Assembly (NCBI GenBank): GCA_038325105.1
Contig: JBBQIR010000064.1
Coordinates: 1 to 12,605 of the forward strand
Reading direction: 5' to 3'
Length of the DNA: 12,605 bases
Source of the DNA: WSXY01 sp038325105
GTDB lineage: Bacteria > Actinomycetota > Coriobacteriia > Anaerosomatales > Anaerosomataceae
The first letter of the stretch is position 1. Every line of letters begins with the position of its first letter. Shown here piece by piece: positions 1 to 7,170 of the stretch. The translations under genes and the position numbers were made by a program. The notes beneath the pieces were generated by a model. That model had not been told where the DNA came from. It was given only the letters and a program-made list of their open reading frames with translations, and searched no databases.

Positions 1-297
1 CCGCCCACCGAACGCCTCGAACCCCCGAACGCTTCCTGCCTGGGCACTCACCTCAGGATTCCGAAGCAGAACATCGATAGCACCGAACGACCCGGATCCC
101 CCGTCGCAGCCTGTTCCTTACCGCACCGACATCCGCCTAACCCCTGTATGTGCTGCCTGGGTAATCGACGTGCGCAGCGGCCGCTATCCGCATAAGCCGG
201 GACGCGCCACCGATTCCCCATCTTCTGGCAGCATACTTCTTCTCGAAACCTTGCGTCTTGTGCGTGTACGCAGTTTGCGTAAGCCGGACCTCTCGCC
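1..297. other. Non-coding region downstream of proS
   Basis: No gene is supported here. The open frames crossing it on either strand lack family resemblance and run into proS out of frame. No tRNA arm set, rRNA segment or clear rho-independent terminator with a T-run is visible after the proS TAG (298-300). Read on the minus strand, it contains two copies of CCGGCTTAYGC, each followed by a short GC hairpin (see the repeat entry), and several GCGTTCGG-like words near positions 1-40. It could hold an RNA element or be a 3' UTR plus spacer. I cannot assign it. Confidence 0.5.
190..287 (-). repeat. Two copies of CCGGCTTAYGC with following hairpins
   Basis: On the minus strand the 11-mer CCGGCTTAYGC occurs at 277-287 (Y=C) and again at 190-200 (Y=T), 87 bases apart. 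Copy one is soon followed by TGCG-TACA-CGCA, a 4-bp stem with a tetraloop. Copy two leads into a stem whose outer arms are TGCG/CGCA, enclosing the palindrome AGCGGCCGCT. The similarity fades beyond about 15 bases. It may be a degenerate duplicated RNA motif or chance in GC-rich DNA. Confidence 0.35.
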
Positions 298-2028
298 CTA
301 CCCCCGCAGCCTTCCTCGCTCCCCCTCGACGAGCGCCGCCACGGTCGCGGCCACCTCGGCGATCGCGACCTCAACTCGCTCCCCTGTCGCCCTGGTCTTC
401 ACCTCAACCACACCTGCGGCCACGCCCTTCTTCCCCACGACCACCTGGTACGGCCAGCCGATGAGGTCCGCGTCGGCAAACTTCACGCCTGCCCGCTCGT
501 CGCGGTCGTCGATGATGACCTCCACGCCTGCCTCGGCGAGTGTGCGCCAGATCTCCTCGGCCACGGGGTAGACGACGTCCTCGCCCACGTTGAGCGGGAC
601 CACGGCGACCTCGAGCGGCGCCACCGAGACCGGCCACACGATGCCGTTCTCGTCGTTGTGCTGTTCGATCACGGCCGCGAGCGAGCGCGTTATGCCCACG
701 CCGTAGCAGCCCATGAGGAAGGGCTGCTCGGTGCCGTCCTCGGCAGTGAAGGTCGCGCCCATGGATTCGGAGTAGCGCGTGCCCAGCTGGAAGACCTGGC
801 TGACCTCGATGCCGCGCGCGCCCTGGAGCGTGCCGCCGCACACGGGGCAGCCGTCGCCGGGCTGTGCGAGTACGAGGTCCGCCCACAGCTCCACGGTGAA
901 GTCGCGGCCAGGCTGCGCGCCAAAGAAGTGGAAGCCGTCCTCGTTCGCGCCGATGCCCCACGCAACGTCGGTCTCAAGCGACGTATCGGCCACGATGAGC
1001 GCGCCCGCGGGCGGGTTCACGGGGCCAAGCGAGCCCTTGGGGATGCCGAATGTCTTGAAGTCGTCCTCTTCGAGCAGTTCGATGCCGGGAACGGCGCGGT
1101 CGGCCTTGAGCGGGTTGAGCTCGCGGTCACCGGGCACGCAGAGGAAGACCAGTCGGCCCTCGGCGGTCTTGCCGGCCATCGTCTTGACGGTGTCGTGCTC
1201 GGCGATCTTGAACGCGGCGGCAAGCTCGGCGATGGTGTGCAGATCCGGCGTCGCGACCTTCTCCATGGCGACCGGTGCGGTCACGGCGGGGTTCCTCGGG
1301 ATGACGGTCTCGGCAGCCTCAACGTTGGCGGCCCAGCCGCAACCGCAGTAGACGAGCTCGGCCTCGCCGGACTCGGCAAGCGCCATGAACTCGGTCGTCA
1401 CCTTGCCGCCGATCTGGCCCGAATCGGCCTCAACAGGCCGGAAGTCGAGGTCGAGACGCTCGCAGATGCGGGCGTAGGCGCCGGCCTGTGCGTCGTAGTG
1501 CTCCTGGAGCGACGCCTGCGAGTCGTGGAACGAATACGCGTCCTTCATGATGAACTCGCGGCCACGGAGCAGGCCGAAGCGCGGCCGCATCTCGTCTCGG
1601 AACTTCGTGTTGATCTGGTAAAGCGACATGGGCAGCTCGCGATACGAGCGCACCTCGTTGCGCACGAGCGACGTGATGATCTCCTCGTGCGTGGGTCCGA
1701 GGCAGAACTCGCGGCCCGCGCGGTCGGTCAAGCGCGCAAGCTCGGGACCGTAGAGCTCCCATCGGCCCGACTCACGCCACAACTCGGCCGGCTGCACGAC
1801 CGGGAGCAGCACTTCCTGGCTGCCGATCGCGTTCATCTCCTCGCGCGCGATCTGCTCGATCTTGCGCACGCTCCGGTACCCCAGCGGCAGGAACGAGTAG
1901 ATGCCCGCGGCAGCCTTGCGGATCATGCCCGAGCGCAGGAGCAGCTGGTGGCTGATGATCTCGGCGTCGGCCGGCACCTCTTTGAGCGTGGGTGCGTAGA
2001 CCTGGGACATCTTGAGTGCGACTGCCAT
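298..2028 (-). CDS. proS: Prolyl-tRNA synthetase (bacterial type)
   Basis: Charges tRNA-Pro with proline in the cytosol. The 576 residues match the usual length (about 570) of the bacterial form with an inserted editing domain. Visible in order: class II core with GPTHEE (111-116) and motif 2 FRDEMRPRFGLLRGREF (143-159); a YbaK-like editing insertion from about residue 180 to 350, with GDRELN at 300-305; motif 3 MGCYGVGITR (439-448); and a C-terminal anticodon-binding domain. Two cysteine pairs flank the insertion, C228/C230 (spaced CxC) and C394/C397 (CxxC), and may hold a metal. ATG at 2028 is chosen because AAGGAG lies 5 bases upstream. The open frame extends 54 codons further, but that part is unlike the family. 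No T-box leader fits in the 76-base gap to the preceding gene. Confidence 0.97.
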   Translation of the reverse strand: MAVALKMSQVYAPTLKEVPADAEIISHQLLLRSGMIRKAAAGIYSFLPLGYRSVRKIEQIAREEMNAIGSQEVLLPVVQPAELWRESGRWELYGPELARLTDRAGREFCLGPTHEEIITSLVRNEVRSYRELPMSLYQINTKFRDEMRPRFGLLRGREFIMKDAYSFHDSQASLQEHYDAQAGAYARICERLDLDFRPVEADSGQIGGKVTTEFMALAESGEAELVYCGCGWAANVEAAETVIPRNPAVTAPVAMEKVATPDLHTIAELAAAFKIAEHDTVKTMAGKTAEGRLVFLCVPGDRELNPLKADRAVPGIELLEEDDFKTFGIPKGSLGPVNPPAGALIVADTSLETDVAWGIGANEDGFHFFGAQPGRDFTVELWADLVLAQPGDGCPVCGGTLQGARGIEVSQVFQLGTRYSESMGATFTAEDGTEQPFLMGCYGVGITRSLAAVIEQHNDENGIVWPVSVAPLEVAVVPLNVGEDVVYPVAEEIWRTLAEAGVEVIIDDRDERAGVKFADADLIGWPYQVVVGKKGVAAGVVEVKTRATGERVEVAIAEVAATVAALVEGERGRLRG

Positions 2029-2055
2029 GGAGACTCCTTCTGCGGTGAATGCGAA

Positions 2056-2080
2056 CGGGCGCCGTACCTGCCGGCGCCCG
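2056..2080 (-). terminator. Perfect 9-bp GC hairpin upstream of proS
   Basis: An inverted repeat of CGGGCGCCG (2056-2064) and CGGCGCCCG (2072-2080) encloses a 7-base loop. It lies between the Rossmann gene's TAA (2105-2107) and the proS Shine-Dalgarno. On the minus strand it is followed by TTCGCATTC rather than a T-run, so a strong intrinsic terminator is unlikely. It may act as a weak terminator, a 3' mRNA-protecting structure, or an element modulating proS. Confidence 0.4.
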
Positions 2081-2104
2081 CTTGTGCGGTCGGTGGTGCC
2101 GGAC

Positions 2105-2494
2105 TTACCCGATGCCCTTGTCCCCCGGGTGGAAGGACTCGACAAGCTCGCCGCTGTTCTGCACGAGGCTGATGAACAGCCGGGCGACAACGTCTTGCAA
2201 GATGATGGTGTGGCGGTTGCCCTGCGCCTGGAACGCGTCGCGCAGTGCCGGCTTCACGCTCGGGTCGCCGGAGACTTCGATGATGACGTCGATCTCAGAG
2301 GCCTTGGCCGCGAGAACGTCGGCGTGCTCGGTGAAGAAGATGCCCTGCTCACGCGCGAACTTAGCGCCGGGGCTCTCCGGGTCGACATCGGCCACGCCGA
2401 TGACTTCGATGTACGGCCGCTTGAGGAAGTCCTCGAGCAGCGGCATGCTTGTGCGGCCCCCGCCGACGAACGCGATACGAACGATATCACCCAT
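2105..2494 (-). CDS. Stand-alone Rossmann-fold (NAD-binding-like) small protein
   Basis: A 129-residue protein that looks like one complete nucleotide-binding Rossmann unit. A first beta strand IRIAFVGGG (with GGG at 11-13 and R14) leads into a helix; then IEVIGVADVDP, an acidic end of the second strand typical of an adenine-ribose contact; then IDVIIEVSG. No catalytic dehydrogenase domain follows. From memory, the IIEVSG and DVVARLF stretches resemble a Rossmann domain often fused to the N-terminus of sensor kinases in anaerobes (there as IIELTG and HVAARLF). That suggests a ligand-sensing rather than catalytic role, but this is inference. ATG at 2494 has GGAGG 7 bases upstream. It sits 76 bases before proS and 65 after the antitoxin-like ORF. 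The gene is real with good confidence; its function is unknown. Confidence 0.85.
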   Translation of the reverse strand: MGDIVRIAFVGGGRTSMPLLEDFLKRPYIEVIGVADVDPESPGAKFAREQGIFFTEHADVLAAKASEIDVIIEVSGDPSVKPALRDAFQAQGNRHTIILQDVVARLFISLVQNSGELVESFHPGDKGIG

Positions 2495-2533
2495 GATGTG
2501 TCCTCCCCGAAGTGCGGTACCTGCTTCAAGGTC

Positions 2534-2562
2534 AGGATAGCAGTACGAGGGGGCGGGTGCTA
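2534..2562 (-). promoter_or_regulatory. Weak candidate promoter for the Rossmann gene and proS
   Basis: On the minus strand, TGCTATCCT gives an extended -10 (TATCCT at 2534-2539 preceded by TGC). A poor -35, TAGCAC, lies 17 bases upstream at 2557-2562 and overlaps the stop codon of the antitoxin-like ORF. It would separate the last two genes from the ispG operon. The -35 match is weak, so treat it as a suggestion. Confidence 0.22.
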
Positions 2563-2712
2563 CGGACGAGGGCGCGAGGCGCTCGCCTCGGCGAACACCT
2601 CATCCATGGGAATGGGGGTAACTACGCCTGCTATGAGTTCGTTAGCGCGGCGGTCAGTCTCTTCGAGCCAAAGCTGCTCGATCCCGGGTTCCGGAAGTTC
2701 ATCGACGGTCAT
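2560..2712 (-). CDS. 50-residue ORF resembling the C-terminal half of an Unstab_antitox (addiction module) protein
   Basis: Begins MTVDELPEPGIEQLWLEETD and ends at TAG 2560-2562. The segment IEQLWLEETDRRANELIAGV followed by PIPMDEVFAEA closely follows the C-terminal pattern of the putative addiction-module component family (Unstab_antitox, PF09720): a W near the helix start, ERR-like basic residues, then a PIPxxEV tail. That family is usually about 70-75 residues. The N-terminal helix with its PPEER-type motif is missing here. The only ATG in frame is at 2712, because a TGA lies three codons upstream. GAGG sits 4 bases before the ATG. It starts 31 bases after the ispG stop, so it is probably transcribed with ispG. 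No RelE/ParE-like toxin lies next to it. It may be a short active antitoxin-like protein or a decaying remnant. The family assignment is from memory of the pattern, without a search. Confidence 0.55.
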   Translation of the reverse strand: MTVDELPEPGIEQLWLEETDRRANELIAGVVTPIPMDEVFAEASASRPRP

Positions 2713-2743
2713 GGCACCTCATCTCACGAACTCGTTTTGCCAA

Positions 2744-3820
2744 CTACCCGCCGCTCTTGTCCATCTCGCTCTCGAATGCCGCGATCTCGGTCATGAGCGC
2801 ATCGACGATCTCGGCTTCCGGGACTTTGCGAACGACTTCGCCGCGCCTGAAGATGAGCCCGACACCCTTGCCCGACGCGACACCGACATCCGCGTCGCGT
2901 GCTTCGCCGGGGCCGTTTACGATGCAGCCCATCACGGCGACCTTCACCGGCGTCGTCATTGTGCGCAGGCGCCGCTCGACCTCCTGCGCGATGGGCACTA
3001 AGTCGACCTCGCATCGCCCGCACGTGGGGCACGAGATCATCTCGGGGCCGCGCCTGCGGATATCAAGCGCGCCGAGAATCTCCCACCCAACGTGGACCTC
3101 CTCCACCGGGTCGGCCGTGAGCGAGACACGGAGCGTGTCGCCGATGCCCTCGGACAAGAGGATCCCCAGGCCCACCGATGACTTGACCGTGCCGCTCAGG
3201 GACGTGCCGGCCTCGGTCACGCCGATGTGGAGCGGGTACGGGAGCCGCTCGGAGAGCAGGCGGTACGCATCCACCGTCGCATTCACCGACGACGCTTTCG
3301 CCGAGACAACGATGTCCTCGAATCCTTGCCCGCTCACGTGCTCGCAGAACGCGACAGCGCTTGCCACAAGCTTCTCGGCAAGCGGCCAGTCCTTATCGCG
3401 GTACTCCTCGGCAAGGGAACCGGCGTTCACGCCGATGCGGATGGCGACGCCCGCCTCACCGGCGGCGTCGACGATTGTGTCGACTCGCGAGAGCGCGCCG
3501 ATGTTGCCGGGGTTGATGCGGAGCTTCGCGGCGCCGCGACGTGCGGCCTCGATCGCAAGGCGGTGGTCGAAGTGGATGTCGGCGACAACCGGCAGCGGTG
3601 AGCCCTCGCAAATCGCGCCGAAGCCGTCGAGTGCGTCGGCGTGCGGGATGGCGACGCGCACGATCTCGCAGCCCGCCTCGGCAAGGCGTCCGATCTGCGC
3701 GAGCGTGGCCGCAGGGTCGCGCGTGTCGGTGTTGGTCATCGATTGGACGGCGATCGGTGCGTTGCCGCCAATGGTGACGCAACCGACCGAGACCGCCTGC
3801 GTAAGATGCCGGACAGCCAT
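2744..3820 (-). CDS. ispG: 4-hydroxy-3-methylbut-2-en-1-yl diphosphate synthase (flavodoxin/ferredoxin-dependent)
   Basis: Catalyses the penultimate MEP-pathway step, the reductive opening of MEcPP to HMBPP, using a [4Fe-4S] cluster. The 358-residue length fits the short bacterial form, without the plant-type middle insertion. A TIM-barrel domain occupies about residues 1-255 (VQSMTNTDT near 25, DIHFDH at 81-86, RINPGN at 101-106). A C-terminal reductase-like domain carries the cluster ligands C264 and C267 in CPTCGR and C299 in MGC, followed by VNGPGE with E306. All key residues are present, so the enzyme should be active. ATG at 3820 has AAGGGGGAG 7 bases upstream. It follows rseP by 25 bases, and with dxr two genes upstream it gives this cluster two steps of isoprenoid precursor synthesis. 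Confidence 0.97.
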   Translation of the reverse strand: MAVRHLTQAVSVGCVTIGGNAPIAVQSMTNTDTRDPAATLAQIGRLAEAGCEIVRVAIPHADALDGFGAICEGSPLPVVADIHFDHRLAIEAARRGAAKLRINPGNIGALSRVDTIVDAAGEAGVAIRIGVNAGSLAEEYRDKDWPLAEKLVASAVAFCEHVSGQGFEDIVVSAKASSVNATVDAYRLLSERLPYPLHIGVTEAGTSLSGTVKSSVGLGILLSEGIGDTLRVSLTADPVEEVHVGWEILGALDIRRRGPEMISCPTCGRCEVDLVPIAQEVERRLRTMTTPVKVAVMGCIVNGPGEARDADVGVASGKGVGLIFRRGEVVRKVPEAEIVDALMTEIAAFESEMDKSGG

Positions 3821-3845
3821 GCGCGTGCTCCCCCTTATGTGTCTG

Positions 3846-5099
3846 CTAGCTCACGAGCCGGATGACATCAGCGTACATGAGGTAGCCGATGAGCGAGAAG
3901 AGCAGTATCGCGCCGGCAGCGCTGAGACCAAGTGAGAATTTGCGACCAAGCGGGCGACCGGCGATGCGCTCGACGATCTCGACCGCGACTTTGCCGCCGT
4001 CGAGCGGCGGGATCGGCAAGATGTTCATGGCGCCAAGCGAGAGCGACAGCAACGCGATGAGCCACGCGTAGTCGAGCGGACCCGACTTGGCTGCATCCGA
4101 CGCCATGACGGCGATGCCTACAACGCCACGCGCGCCTTTGACCGACTCGCCGAACTGCGCCGGGTTGAAGAAGTTCACGACCGCGACAAAGACCATGCCC
4201 ACGAACACGAAGCTCTGCTTAAGCGCGCGCCACACCGAGTAGCGCACCTTCTCCACAGCAGGACCCACGCCGAGGAACCCGTGGCCTTCGTTCTCGGCGA
4301 GTGTGAGCGTGCGACTGAGGGTCTCGCCATCGCGTGTGACGACGATGGTGACATCCTGTCCGGCTTCGGTGGTGGCCATCTTAGTGAGGAACGTCTGCCA
4401 CGAGTCGAGCTGCTCGCCATCAAGTGACACGAGCGTGTCACCGACAGCGAACCCGGCCGCTGCAGCCGGCGACTTCGGATCGATGTTGCCGAACGACATC
4501 GACGCCTCATACGTGCCGAAGGCGGAGAGCACGATGGTGAACGTGAGGATCGCGGTCACGATGTTGACGGTCACGCCGGCCACGAGCACCACGATGCGCT
4601 TCCACGTCTTGAGGCCGCGGTACGTGATCGAGCGCGCGCGGTCGAGCATGGCGCGCTCGTCGGCGGTCGTGTCAGTGCCGGGGGCTATCGTGTAGTGCAT
4701 CTCGTCGAGCGGCACAATCGCGGCCCAGTCCTCAAGCGTGGTGAGAATCGCGGTCGCACGAGTGCGCGGCACGCTCAGGAACACGGCCAGGTCGCCGGCT
4801 TCCATCTTCTCGGACGCCGCGATGTGCTTGAGCGCGGGCCCGAGGAGTTCATCCTCGGCACCGGGCTCCATGCCGGCTATACGTACGTAGCCGCCAAGCG
4901 GGATCGCGGTGATGCCCCACGTCATGTTCTTGGTGGTAAGCCGGAGTGCCGGACCGGGAAGACCGATCATGAACTCGTGCACCTTCACGCCAAAGGCGCG
5001 CGCGGCCAGGAAGTGTCCCCCTTCGTGGAGGACAACGAGGATTGAAAAGGTGAGGATGCCCCAGAAGACGACACCAAGCGAGCCGAAGAAAGCTGTCAT
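3846..5099 (-). CDS. rseP: RseP/RasP-type site-2 (intramembrane) zinc metalloprotease
   Basis: A membrane protease that cuts transmembrane segments of substrates such as anti-sigma factors or signal-peptide remnants. With M at 5099 it has 417 residues. Segment one (about 8-33) carries the zinc site HEGGH at 25-29. PLGGYVRIAG (67-76) is the membrane-reentrant beta region. A second segment lies at about 168-193, one PDZ domain at about 200-275, and the second catalytic motif NILPIPPLDGG (359-369, D367), then a last segment at about 385-412. Residues 77-165 form an insertion, part of which looks like a winged helix (see findings). Start choice: GGAAGGA ends directly before an ATG at 5111 and 12 bases before the ATG at 5099. 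The second spacing is more workable, but 5111 (four more residues) is possible. Lies 76 bases after dxr and 25 before ispG. Confidence 0.94.
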   Translation of the reverse strand: MTAFFGSLGVVFWGILTFSILVVLHEGGHFLAARAFGVKVHEFMIGLPGPALRLTTKNMTWGITAIPLGGYVRIAGMEPGAEDELLGPALKHIAASEKMEAGDLAVFLSVPRTRATAILTTLEDWAAIVPLDEMHYTIAPGTDTTADERAMLDRARSITYRGLKTWKRIVVLVAGVTVNIVTAILTFTIVLSAFGTYEASMSFGNIDPKSPAAAAGFAVGDTLVSLDGEQLDSWQTFLTKMATTEAGQDVTIVVTRDGETLSRTLTLAENEGHGFLGVGPAVEKVRYSVWRALKQSFVFVGMVFVAVVNFFNPAQFGESVKGARGVVGIAVMASDAAKSGPLDYAWLIALLSLSLGAMNILPIPPLDGGKVAVEIVERIAGRPLGRKFSLGLSAAGAILLFSLIGYLMYADVIRLVS

Positions 5100-5175
5100 C
5101 GAGTCCCACATTCCTTCCGGAGAAAGTGAAAGCGTTTGAGTGCCAGTAAGAGCAAACCCTGCGCCACCGAGCGGC

Positions 5176-6321
5176 TTACAGGAGCCGTCCGGCGAGCTCG
5201 CGAGCGGCGCGGTCGACATCCTCGACCTGATCCACCGACTCGAGGTCCTCTCGGACATGAGCCTCCATGACTGCTGATACCACCCGGGGGATGTCCATGA
5301 AACCGGCGGTGCCTGCGAGAAATGCTGCGACGGCGACTTCGTTGGCGGCGTTCATGGCTGCGGGCATCGTGCCACCCGCGCGACCGGCTTCGAGGGCGAG
5401 CGTGAGACACGGGAACGCGTCGTAGTCGGGATCCTCGAAGTCGAGGCTGCCGATAGTCGCGAAATCAACGGGCGGCAGCGGCGCGTCCCAGCGATTCGGG
5501 TAACTGAGCGCGTACTGGATCGGGATGCGCATGTCCGTGGCGCCGAGGTGCGCCTTCACGGAGCCGTCGCGGTACTCGACCATCGAGTGCACACACGACT
5601 GCGGGTGCACAACAATGCGAATGTCGTCGAAGCCGACGCCGAAGAGGTGGTACGCCTCGATAGCCTCGAGTCCCTTGTTCATGAGACTGGCCGAGTCGAT
5701 GGTGATCTTGGGACCCATCGTCCACCGCGGGTGCGCGAGCGCTTCTTCGCGGGTCGCGGAGGCGAGCTCTTTGCTGCTGCGACCGCGGAACGGGCCGCCG
5801 GATGCCGTGAGCCAGATGCGGGCGACCTCATCGGCACGCTCCCCCACCAGGCACTGGAAGATCGCCGAGTGCTCGCTGTCGACCGGGATGAGCTGGTCGG
5901 GGCGGCTCACGAGCGACGTCACGAGTGTTCCGCCAACAACGAGCGACTCCTTGTTGGCGAGCGCGAGGGTCTTGCCGGCTGCAAGCGCCGCGAGCGACGT
6001 GCGAAGCCCCGCTGATCCGACGAGCGCGTTGAGCACCAGGTCGACGTCTTCGGATGCCGCAAGCGCGGCCACCGCCTCGGGCCCGGCGCCGATCTCGGTG
6101 TGGGGCGCGAGCTGCGTGAGGTAGCCTGCGTGCGGGGCACTCCCGATCGCGAGGTCGCGGACGCCGAACGTGCGGGCCTGCTCGGCAAGAAGCTGGACGT
6201 TCTGGTGCGCCGCGAGCGCGACGACCTTCACGCGCTCCGGGAAGCGTGCGGCGACATCGAGCGCCTGGCGCCCGATGGAGCCGGTCGAGCCGAGGACCGC
6301 TATGCGCAGCGGGGCGCTCAC
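5176..6321 (-). CDS. dxr: 1-deoxy-D-xylulose 5-phosphate reductoisomerase
   Basis: Commits carbon to the MEP pathway by converting DXP to MEP with NADPH and a divalent metal. The 381 residues fit the family. Visible: the NADPH-binding loop GSTGSIG (11-17), LANKESLV (121-128), metal ligands D148 and E150 in VDSEH and E219 in NKGLEAIEA, the substrate-binding loop SGGPFRG (174-180) and HPQS (239-242). The C-terminal helical domain contains the family motif MNAANEVAVAAFL. No active-site residue appears lost. The start is GTG at 6321, sharing bases with the cdsA TGA (6318-6320) in a GTGA overlap. There is no strong Shine-Dalgarno, so translation is probably coupled to cdsA. Confidence 0.97.
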   Translation of the reverse strand: MSAPLRIAVLGSTGSIGRQALDVAARFPERVKVVALAAHQNVQLLAEQARTFGVRDLAIGSAPHAGYLTQLAPHTEIGAGPEAVAALAASEDVDLVLNALVGSAGLRTSLAALAAGKTLALANKESLVVGGTLVTSLVSRPDQLIPVDSEHSAIFQCLVGERADEVARIWLTASGGPFRGRSSKELASATREEALAHPRWTMGPKITIDSASLMNKGLEAIEAYHLFGVGFDDIRIVVHPQSCVHSMVEYRDGSVKAHLGATDMRIPIQYALSYPNRWDAPLPPVDFATIGSLDFEDPDYDAFPCLTLALEAGRAGGTMPAAMNAANEVAVAAFLAGTAGFMDIPRVVSAVMEAHVREDLESVDQVEDVDRAARELAGRLL

Positions 6322-7169
6322 TGGGCACCCGCAAGGATCAGCATGTAGTAGGTGACGATCGACACGAGGATGAGGCTGTCGAAGCGGTCGAGGAAGCCGC
6401 CATGACCGGGAAGCAGCGTGCCGGAGTCCTTGACGGACGCCTCGCGCTTGAGCCGAGACTCGGCCAGGTCACCGACGACCGCCGCAATCGAGGCCGACAG
6501 CCCGATGAGCACGAGCCACCCGAGCGACAGGTTGACGCCCGAGATGAACGAGACGGCCATCCACACGCCGGTCGTCACGATGGTGCCGGCGATGAACCCT
6601 TCCCACGACTTCTTGGGAGAGATCTGCGGCGCCATGCGGTGCCGCCCGAACGACGAGCCGATGAGATACGCGAACGTGTCGTTCACCCACACGCTGATGA
6701 CCGTGGCCAGCGCGAGCTCGGCACCGGCATCGAGTTCGCGGATGAGCACCAGGTGCGCGAGCGTGAGTCCAACGTAGACCGCGCCGAACACCGTGACCGC
6801 CGTGTCGGTTGCCCGTACCTGGCGGAACAGGATGTGCCACACGAGCGACCCGATCACAAGCGCACTCACAACAGCGGTGAGCCCCTTCGTCCCGAGAAAC
6901 GATGCGGCAAACGGCAGCGCAGCGACTGCGGCAAGCCCGAAGAACTCGTTCGGGAGACGCCGCTCGCGCCGGAGGATCGCGTAGAACTCCGCAGCCGCAA
7001 CGACCGAGACGACCGCCACCACAACGGCGAGCCCGAACGAACTTGGCAGCTGCATCCCCAGGTCGCCCAAGATGATGCCGCCGATGAACGCGATGCCGAT
7101 GATGATCGCGGAGACTGCTCTCACCCCGAAATCGCGGATCGGGCGGGGTTTCATGGTGTCATCGGACAC
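6318..7169 (-). CDS. cdsA: Phosphatidate cytidylyltransferase (CDP-diacylglycerol synthase)
   Basis: An integral membrane enzyme making CDP-diacylglycerol from phosphatidate and CTP, the precursor of anionic and other phospholipids. The 283 residues contain about eight hydrophobic segments and the full CDS signature at about 238-265: SRLKREASVKDSG, then LPGHGGFLDRFD. The upstream metal/CTP region shows WVNDTFAYLIG and SPKKSWEG (184-191). GTG at 7169 is chosen over the ATG at 7154 because GGAGG stands 8 bases before the GTG and 23 before the ATG. That start is a single base after the uppS stop. The gene overlaps dxr by four bases at its end, so the three are likely read as one unit. Confidence 0.96.
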   Translation of the reverse strand: MSDDTMKPRPIRDFGVRAVSAIIIGIAFIGGIILGDLGMQLPSSFGLAVVVAVVSVVAAAEFYAILRRERRLPNEFFGLAAVAALPFAASFLGTKGLTAVVSALVIGSLVWHILFRQVRATDTAVTVFGAVYVGLTLAHLVLIRELDAGAELALATVISVWVNDTFAYLIGSSFGRHRMAPQISPKKSWEGFIAGTIVTTGVWMAVSFISGVNLSLGWLVLIGLSASIAAVVGDLAESRLKREASVKDSGTLLPGHGGFLDRFDSLILVSIVTYYMLILAGAQ

Positions 7170-7170
7170 G

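Noticed and set aside
1..45. tRNA T-arm suggested by GGGGGTTCGAGGCG on the minus strand
   Set aside because: The bases flanking the TTCGA loop do not pair into a 5-bp stem, and no anticodon or D arm fits upstream.
100..297. Cyclic-di-GMP (GEMM-I) riboswitch, suggested by CACGCACAAGACGCAAGG and a GGGGTTA word
   Set aside because: The words are in incomplete form and wrong context; the first stem and its GNRA loop are absent, and no downstream gene is seen.
2029..2104. T-box leader for proS
   Set aside because: The gap of 76 bases is too short, and no T-box consensus or specifier stem is present.
658..2172. A 504-codon open frame on the plus strand opposite proS, and similar long plus-strand frames at 2757-3935 and 6246-7265
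   Set aside because: They mirror highly conserved genes on the other strand, lack recognisable domains, and are expected by chance in GC-rich coding DNA.
2029..2190. N-terminal extension of proS by 54 codons
   Set aside because: The extra residues are low-complexity and unlike ProRS, they overlap the Rossmann gene, and the ATG at 2028 has a good Shine-Dalgarno.
5112..5258. Longer rseP reading frame overlapping the end of dxr
   Set aside because: The extension lacks hydrophobic or family character and would overlap dxr by 83 bases; both usable ATGs with a nearby GGAAGGA lie at 5099-5111.
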